This document shows, in pieces, positions 60,468 through 64,000 of a stretch of DNA of 64,000 bases. Both the position numbers and the translations under genes were made by a program. The DNA is from Rhodospirillaceae bacterium. Lineage in GTDB: Bacteria > Pseudomonadota > Alphaproteobacteria > SP197. How positions within the stretch are numbered: the stretch's first letter is position 1; every line of letters begins with the position of its first letter. The stretch spans positions 288,831 to 352,830 of the forward strand of contig PBNE01000013.1 of assembly GCA_002722885.1 (NCBI GenBank). Direction: 5' to 3'. The notes under the pieces were generated by a model that did not search any database, was not told the DNA's origin, and saw only the letters and a program-made list of their open reading frames with translations.

Positions 60468-61442
60468 TCAAACGACAGGTGACCCGGTACGCCGCACAAA
60501 AGCGTCCTCGATGTCTGTGACAGGGAGATCACGCCCGATCAGAACCAGGCGCGACACTCGCGGCCCCTCAGGCCAGGCCGAGAGCCGCTGTAGCGGATGG
60601 AAAACGTGTTGAACACCATGCACGGCAACGGGCACGGCGCTTCCCTCAACGTCGAGGATGCCTTTCAGACGCAGCAGCCGGTCGCCATAACGTGCGATGG
60701 TGTCTTCGATCCATGCCACAACACGATCAATGCGCAGAGGTTTTTCAGCGCGCAGGGTCATGGCGCTGATCGCGGTGTCATGGTGGTGATGATCAGGCTG
60801 GTCTAGCCAACGGGCTGTCGAGGCTCTGTCTTCACCGTGTTCGGCGGCGGTGGTCAGGATGTCCGGTGCGACCGGCGCGCGATCCTGTGGCGCATCGGGG
60901 TTGATGGCCTCCAGACGCCGCGAGACCTCTGATGTGGCGATTCCGTCAGCAAGGTCGGTCTTGGTCAGGACCAGCCGGTCGGCGACCGCCGCCTGTCGCA
61001 GACACTCAGGCTCCCGCTCGAGTTGATCCCGCGCGTGCAGGACGTCCACCGTCGTGATGATCCCCGCAATGTGGCAACGGCCCCTGAGACGGTCATCGGC
61101 CAGAAGCGTGTGCAGTATGGGAGCGGGATCGGCCAGGCCGGTTGTCTCGACGACCAGCCTTCGAAACCCAGGCACAGCCCCGGCCTCACGGCGCTCCAGG
61201 AGGTCCATCAGCGCCACCACGAGGTCTTCCCGGACCGCACAGCACAAGCAGCCCTGTCCGATCAGGATCGTCGACTCGTCGACATGTTCAACGAGCAGGT
61301 GATCAAGACCGATCTCGCCAAACTCATTGACCAGCACTGCCGTGTCTTCCAGTCCTGGGTGACGCAGCAGGCCACTAATCATGGTGGTTTTGCCGCTGCC
61401 CAGGAAACCGGTCACCACCATGACGGGAAGGGAGCCGTTCAC
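60468..61442 (-). CDS. CobW/COG0523 family metal-chaperone GTPase
   Basis: A 324-residue G3E GTPase. Walker A is GFLGSGKTT (residues 12-20), the metal-binding CxCC is at 65-68 (GQGCLCCAV), ETTGLADPAPIL is switch/Walker B, and TKTD near 160 gives guanine specificity. A His-rich loop (DQPDHHHHD near 218) can bind Zn2+ or another metal, and the C-terminal CobW_C domain follows. Members deliver Zn, Co or Fe to client enzymes. Its ATG overlaps the stop of a metal-dependent amidohydrolase, which may be its client. It is not in a cobalamin cluster. Confidence 0.9.
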   Translation of the reverse strand: MNGSLPVMVVTGFLGSGKTTMISGLLRHPGLEDTAVLVNEFGEIGLDHLLVEHVDESTILIGQGCLCCAVREDLVVALMDLLERREAGAVPGFRRLVVETTGLADPAPILHTLLADDRLRGRCHIAGIITTVDVLHARDQLEREPECLRQAAVADRLVLTKTDLADGIATSEVSRRLEAINPDAPQDRAPVAPDILTTAAEHGEDRASTARWLDQPDHHHHDTAISAMTLRAEKPLRIDRVVAWIEDTIARYGDRLLRLKGILDVEGSAVPVAVHGVQHVFHPLQRLSAWPEGPRVSRLVLIGRDLPVTDIEDAFVRRTGSPVV

Positions 61443-62338
61443 GCCGGGTCGGGCTCGATCCCGAGCATGGAGAGCGGCCGTTCGTAAAGTATGGACTCGA
61501 TGAGTTTGTCAGGGATTCTCGGCATGGCGAGGCCTTCTCCCCAGTCGTTGAGAGCGCGGAACTCGTCGATCGCCTTCCTGGGCGTGCGGACAGGAAAGTC
61601 CGACCCGAACAGAAGCCGGTCCGCGACCCTGTACTCCTGGGCGATCATCAGGCCGTTGTAGAGTTGCCAGGGTCGGTGGTAGCGGGCGGAGAGATCGGCA
61701 AAAACATTGGGGTTCTTGCGCATCACAATCGCAGTCTGCTCCATGTAGGGTTGGCCGAAGTGCGCTACGATGATCTTGAGCTTCGGATGCTCCATCGCGA
61801 CCTTATCGAGCAGCGTAGGATCCGCAAACTCGAGGCTGCCGGTATAGGCCCCGCCGCAATGGAACATGACCGGCACATCATGTTGGCAGGCTATCTCGTA
61901 GAGTGGGCGGCAGGCTGCGCTGCGCGGATCCATCTCCTGGTAAGTGGGCGATATCTTCAGTCCTTTCAGGCCCAGCGAAAGCGCATGTTCGAAGGCTTCC
62001 GGGGCATCAGCGTCGTGCGGATGGACTGAACATAGGCCCACAGCGCGGCCAGGGTAGCGTGCCACGGTCTCGGCAATGAATTCGGATGGCGTGTGGTTGC
62101 CGCCGAACTTCGGCAGGGCGATGACCACGAACTTGTCGATGCCTGCTTCGTCGATGACCTGGGCATGGAGCTCTGGTTCGGCTTCACCATCGCCCAGAAC
62201 ACCGCGTTGGGACTGCAGCGCGCGGTCTTCGTCGGTGCGGTGATCGTGGAGGAAACAATGGGTGTGCCAGTCGACCAGTTCCATCATAAGCCCAGATTCC
62301 AACTCTGTTGCCGTGCCTGGAATTAGGGAGTTTGCCAT
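61439..62338 (-). CDS. Amidohydrolase_2 family metal-dependent hydrolase
   Basis: A 299-residue TIM-barrel hydrolase/decarboxylase. The N-terminal metal motif is VDWHTHCFLHD (near residues 22-32). PVMFHCGGAYTG holds a further His, IVAHFGQPYMEQ the next, and LLFGSDFPVRTP the catalytic Asp. The family includes decarboxylases of aromatic acids and lactonases; no substrate can be named. ATG 62338 has GGAGAAC before it and is preferred, although MMELVDWHTH at 62287 would be the more usual family start. It precedes and overlaps the CobW-type gene. Confidence 0.82.
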   Translation of the reverse strand: MANSLIPGTATELESGLMMELVDWHTHCFLHDHRTDEDRALQSQRGVLGDGEAEPELHAQVIDEAGIDKFVVIALPKFGGNHTPSEFIAETVARYPGRAVGLCSVHPHDADAPEAFEHALSLGLKGLKISPTYQEMDPRSAACRPLYEIACQHDVPVMFHCGGAYTGSLEFADPTLLDKVAMEHPKLKIIVAHFGQPYMEQTAIVMRKNPNVFADLSARYHRPWQLYNGLMIAQEYRVADRLLFGSDFPVRTPRKAIDEFRALNDWGEGLAMPRIPDKLIESILYERPLSMLGIEPDPA

Positions 62339-62516
62339 GTTCTCCGGCGTGCATGAAACACCGACTCCTCCAAGACGAAAGGCGCGTCGTGTGGATGGTT
62401 TTCCCTAATGCCGTGATTTTTCTGTATTCTTCGTTCACCTTGAGGTCGCGGTGGTATGACATTACATAGTCTTTCGCTGCCACGACCGTACTGACACGCT
62501 GCAACGAGGTGTGGCC

Positions 62517-63341
62517 ATGGGACACTGGACGCTGGATGACATTGACTGGGCTGCCTTCGATAGGACGAAGGCGGACGTCGATACCGTGCGCATCATCAAG
62601 GCTGCCTCGCTCGTTGAGCACAATGGTGACCTCTATGGACGTTACCTCGCCAACGTGTTTTCGGGCGATGAGGACTTTGTTGCAGCTGCCGAACAGTGGG
62701 CCGTGGAAGAGGTCCAGCACGGTATCGCGCTGGCCCGCTGGGCCAACATGGCTGACCCGGACTGGGACTTCAAGGCGTCGCGCCAGCGATTCTGCGAGGG
62801 TTATCAGCAGGTCGACATGGAGGCGGCCAGTTCGGTGCGCGGATCGCGCTGTGCCGAGTTGATCGCCCGCTGTATCGTAGAAGTCGGCACGTCGTCCTAC
62901 TATTCAGCGCTGGCCGATTCGACCGACGAACCGGTCCTGAAGCAGATTTGCAAGCAGATCGCGGCCGACGAGTTTCGCCACTACAAGCTCTTCTATGAGC
63001 ACATGAAACGCTACAACGCCGACGAAAGCCTCAACACCGTCGCCCGGATCAAGGTCGCGTTGGTCCGGATGGCTGAAGGCGAAGATGATGAGCTGGCGTT
63101 TGCCTACTATGCGGCCAACGACATCGAAGGCCCCTATGACCGCAAGGCCTGTGCGGCTGCCCATGGCAGCAAAGCGCTGACCCGTTATCAGCCCGGCCAT
63201 ATCAAGCTTGCGACCAATATGACGATGAAGGCCGTGGGCCTGAAACCGCAGAGCCGACTTGGCGGCTGGTTTGGCCGCATCGTATGGCGCCTTTTCGACT
63301 GGCGCCGCGGCCGGATGGTCAAACAGGCGCCGGCGTTCTAG
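62517..63341 (+). CDS. Ferritin-like diiron protein
   Basis: A 274-residue protein with a ferritin-like four-helix bundle. The iron-ligand pattern is visible as EHNGDLYGRYLANVF, then EEVQHGIALARWA (ExxH) and, in the second half, IVEVGTSSYYSAL and ADEFRHYKLFYEHM (ExxH-like, E-F-R-H). This is the arrangement of rubrerythrin/acyl-ACP-desaturase-like oxidases. The C-terminal 60 residues are basic (GWFGRIVWRLFDWRRGRMVK) and could contact the membrane. ATG 62517 follows GAGGT; a GTG six bases earlier is too close to it. Function is unknown. 62339-62516 shows no gene. Confidence 0.72.
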   Translation: MGHWTLDDIDWAAFDRTKADVDTVRIIKAASLVEHNGDLYGRYLANVFSGDEDFVAAAEQWAVEEVQHGIALARWANMADPDWDFKASRQRFCEGYQQVDMEAASSVRGSRCAELIARCIVEVGTSSYYSALADSTDEPVLKQICKQIAADEFRHYKLFYEHMKRYNADESLNTVARIKVALVRMAEGEDDELAFAYYAANDIEGPYDRKACAAAHGSKALTRYQPGHIKLATNMTMKAVGLKPQSRLGGWFGRIVWRLFDWRRGRMVKQAPAF

Positions 63342-63344
63342 CGG

Positions 63345-63824
63345 TCAGCCCTCCAAAAGCGGCCTAAACTCTTCGAAGACATCTCTGTAGATGTGATGTT
63401 TGAACCCGATGACGCTTGCCTCGAGCGCTTCGGGCTTCATCCAGCGCCAGCTTGTGAACTCAGGATGATCGACGCCGATGACATTGATGTCTGAGTCCTG
63501 GCCGTCAAAGCGATAGGCGAACCAGCGCTGTCGCTGGCCCCTGTAACGGCCTTTGAGGGCCTTGCCGATGAGATCAGCAGGCAGATCGTAGTGCAGCCAG
63601 CGATCGATACGACCGATCTCCGTGACCGCGAGGATCCCGGTTTCCTCTTCAAGCTCGCGCAGAGCTGCGGCAGACGCCTCCTCGCCATTGTCGATGCCGC
63701 CCTGCGGCATTTGCCATGAGCCGGCCAGGGCGTTTCGCTCGCCCGCAAAGATGAGACGATCATTGTTAACGACCATCATGCCGACGCAATCGCGATAGGG
63801 CAGGTCATCTGCCGAAACAGCCAT
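63345..63824 (-). CDS. rppH: RNA pyrophosphohydrolase
   Basis: A 159-residue Nudix enzyme that removes pyrophosphate from mRNA 5' ends to trigger decay. It begins LPYRDCVGMMVVNNDRLIFA. The box is GGIDNGEEASAAALRELEEE TG with the RppH-type LAGSWQMPQGGID lead-in. The C-terminal FTSWRWMKPEALEASVIGFK is also typical. It lies downstream of an S41 peptidase gene on the same strand, an arrangement common in alphaproteobacteria. Confidence 0.93.
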   Translation of the reverse strand: MAVSADDLPYRDCVGMMVVNNDRLIFAGERNALAGSWQMPQGGIDNGEEASAAALRELEEETGILAVTEIGRIDRWLHYDLPADLIGKALKGRYRGQRQRWFAYRFDGQDSDINVIGVDHPEFTSWRWMKPEALEASVIGFKHHIYRDVFEEFRPLLEG

Positions 63825-63852
63825 GGCCCGAAACTCTAGCGCAAAGAGGCGA

Positions 63853-64000
63853 TCACTCGGCTACAGCGGTGTCGAGACTGCTGATCAGGGCAAGACCCTG
63901 AAGCAGGTCGAGGGCCCGGCCAAGCTGGTAATCCTCCAACGCTTCCTTGGTACGGTCGGAGAATTCGTCCTCGTTCTCCTCGGCTTCGAGACTGTTGCGC
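63853..64000 (-). CDS. S41-type C-terminal processing peptidase, 3' end only
   Basis: The last 48 codons of a gene entering from the right edge, stop at 63855-63853. The visible end contains SDRTKEALEDYQLGRALDLL and QGLALISSLDTAVAE. This 'DxQLxRALDLLxG' pattern is the usual tail of CtpA-like S41 peptidases in alphaproteobacteria. Catalytic residues lie outside the window. Position directly upstream of rppH agrees with this call. Confidence 0.6.
   Translation of the reverse strand, partial: RNSLEAEENEDEFSDRTKEALEDYQLGRALDLLQGLALISSLDTAVAE

Overview
This window comes from a high-GC alphaproteobacterium, most likely a Rhodospirillales-like lineage. The evidence is family-level protein similarity and a familiar gene order: ffh / rpsP-rimM-trmD-rplS-leuCDB-asd, sdhCDAB, mdh-sucCDAB-lpd, xerC-DUF484-priA, and the F1 operon atpHAGDC without F0 genes. 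Species cannot be named from this sequence. No rRNA, tRNA, CRISPR array, IS element or prophage was recognised.

Layout. 1-2929: start of an NDP-forming CoA ligase, a LysR fossil, an orphan TAXI solute-binding protein, a GhrA-type reductase and a DUF4440 fossil. 2930-8542: a complete YejABEF-type peptide ABC importer. 8647-12427: two tandem inositol-monophosphatase-family enzymes, a secreted sorbosone-dehydrogenase-like beta-propeller, a small acidic secreted protein and a Nudix hydrolase. 12432-18729: a ClpP-like protease, ftsY, mtaB, dapF, an ATC-hydrolase-family protein, an unknown protein and ffh. 18730-21589: an insertion of small membrane proteins and a cupin-agmatinase pair, separating ffh from rpsP. 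21590-28287: ribosomal and RNA-modification genes, leucine biosynthesis and asd. 28290-31147: pyridoxal kinase and an mcl-mch pair of the ethylmalonyl-CoA type. 31270-34906: succinate dehydrogenase with a small secreted protein gene inserted. 34922-37251: a damaged arsenic-resistance cluster. 37360-48234: mmsA, mdh and the lower TCA operon. 48235-53423: AsmA/MFS fossils, xerC, DUF484, fsa and priA. 53607-58511: F1-ATPase. 58572-64000: a LysR fossil, BKACE enzyme, CobW-type GTPase, amidohydrolase, ferritin-like protein, rppH and the 3' end of an S41 peptidase gene.

Together the genes describe an aerobic heterotroph. C4/C5 intermediates from peptides, methylmalonate semialdehyde (mmsA) and mesaconyl/malyl-CoA (mch, mcl) could feed the TCA cycle (sdh, suc, lpd, mdh), which drives the F1Fo ATPase.

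Two observations stand out. First, an apparent transcription attenuator lies between leuB and asd. A short ORF ending in a Thr-Thr-Thr-Thr-Leu-Met-Lys run (three of those amino acids are end products of the pathway asd feeds) is followed by candidate mutually exclusive hairpins and a strong intrinsic terminator. Second, almost every gap between the intact housekeeping blocks holds a recognisable decaying gene: two LysR regulators, DUF4440, a permease, a glyoxalase, a cache-domain protein, AsmA and an MFS transporter. This points to ongoing pseudogenisation confined to accessory and regulatory functions.
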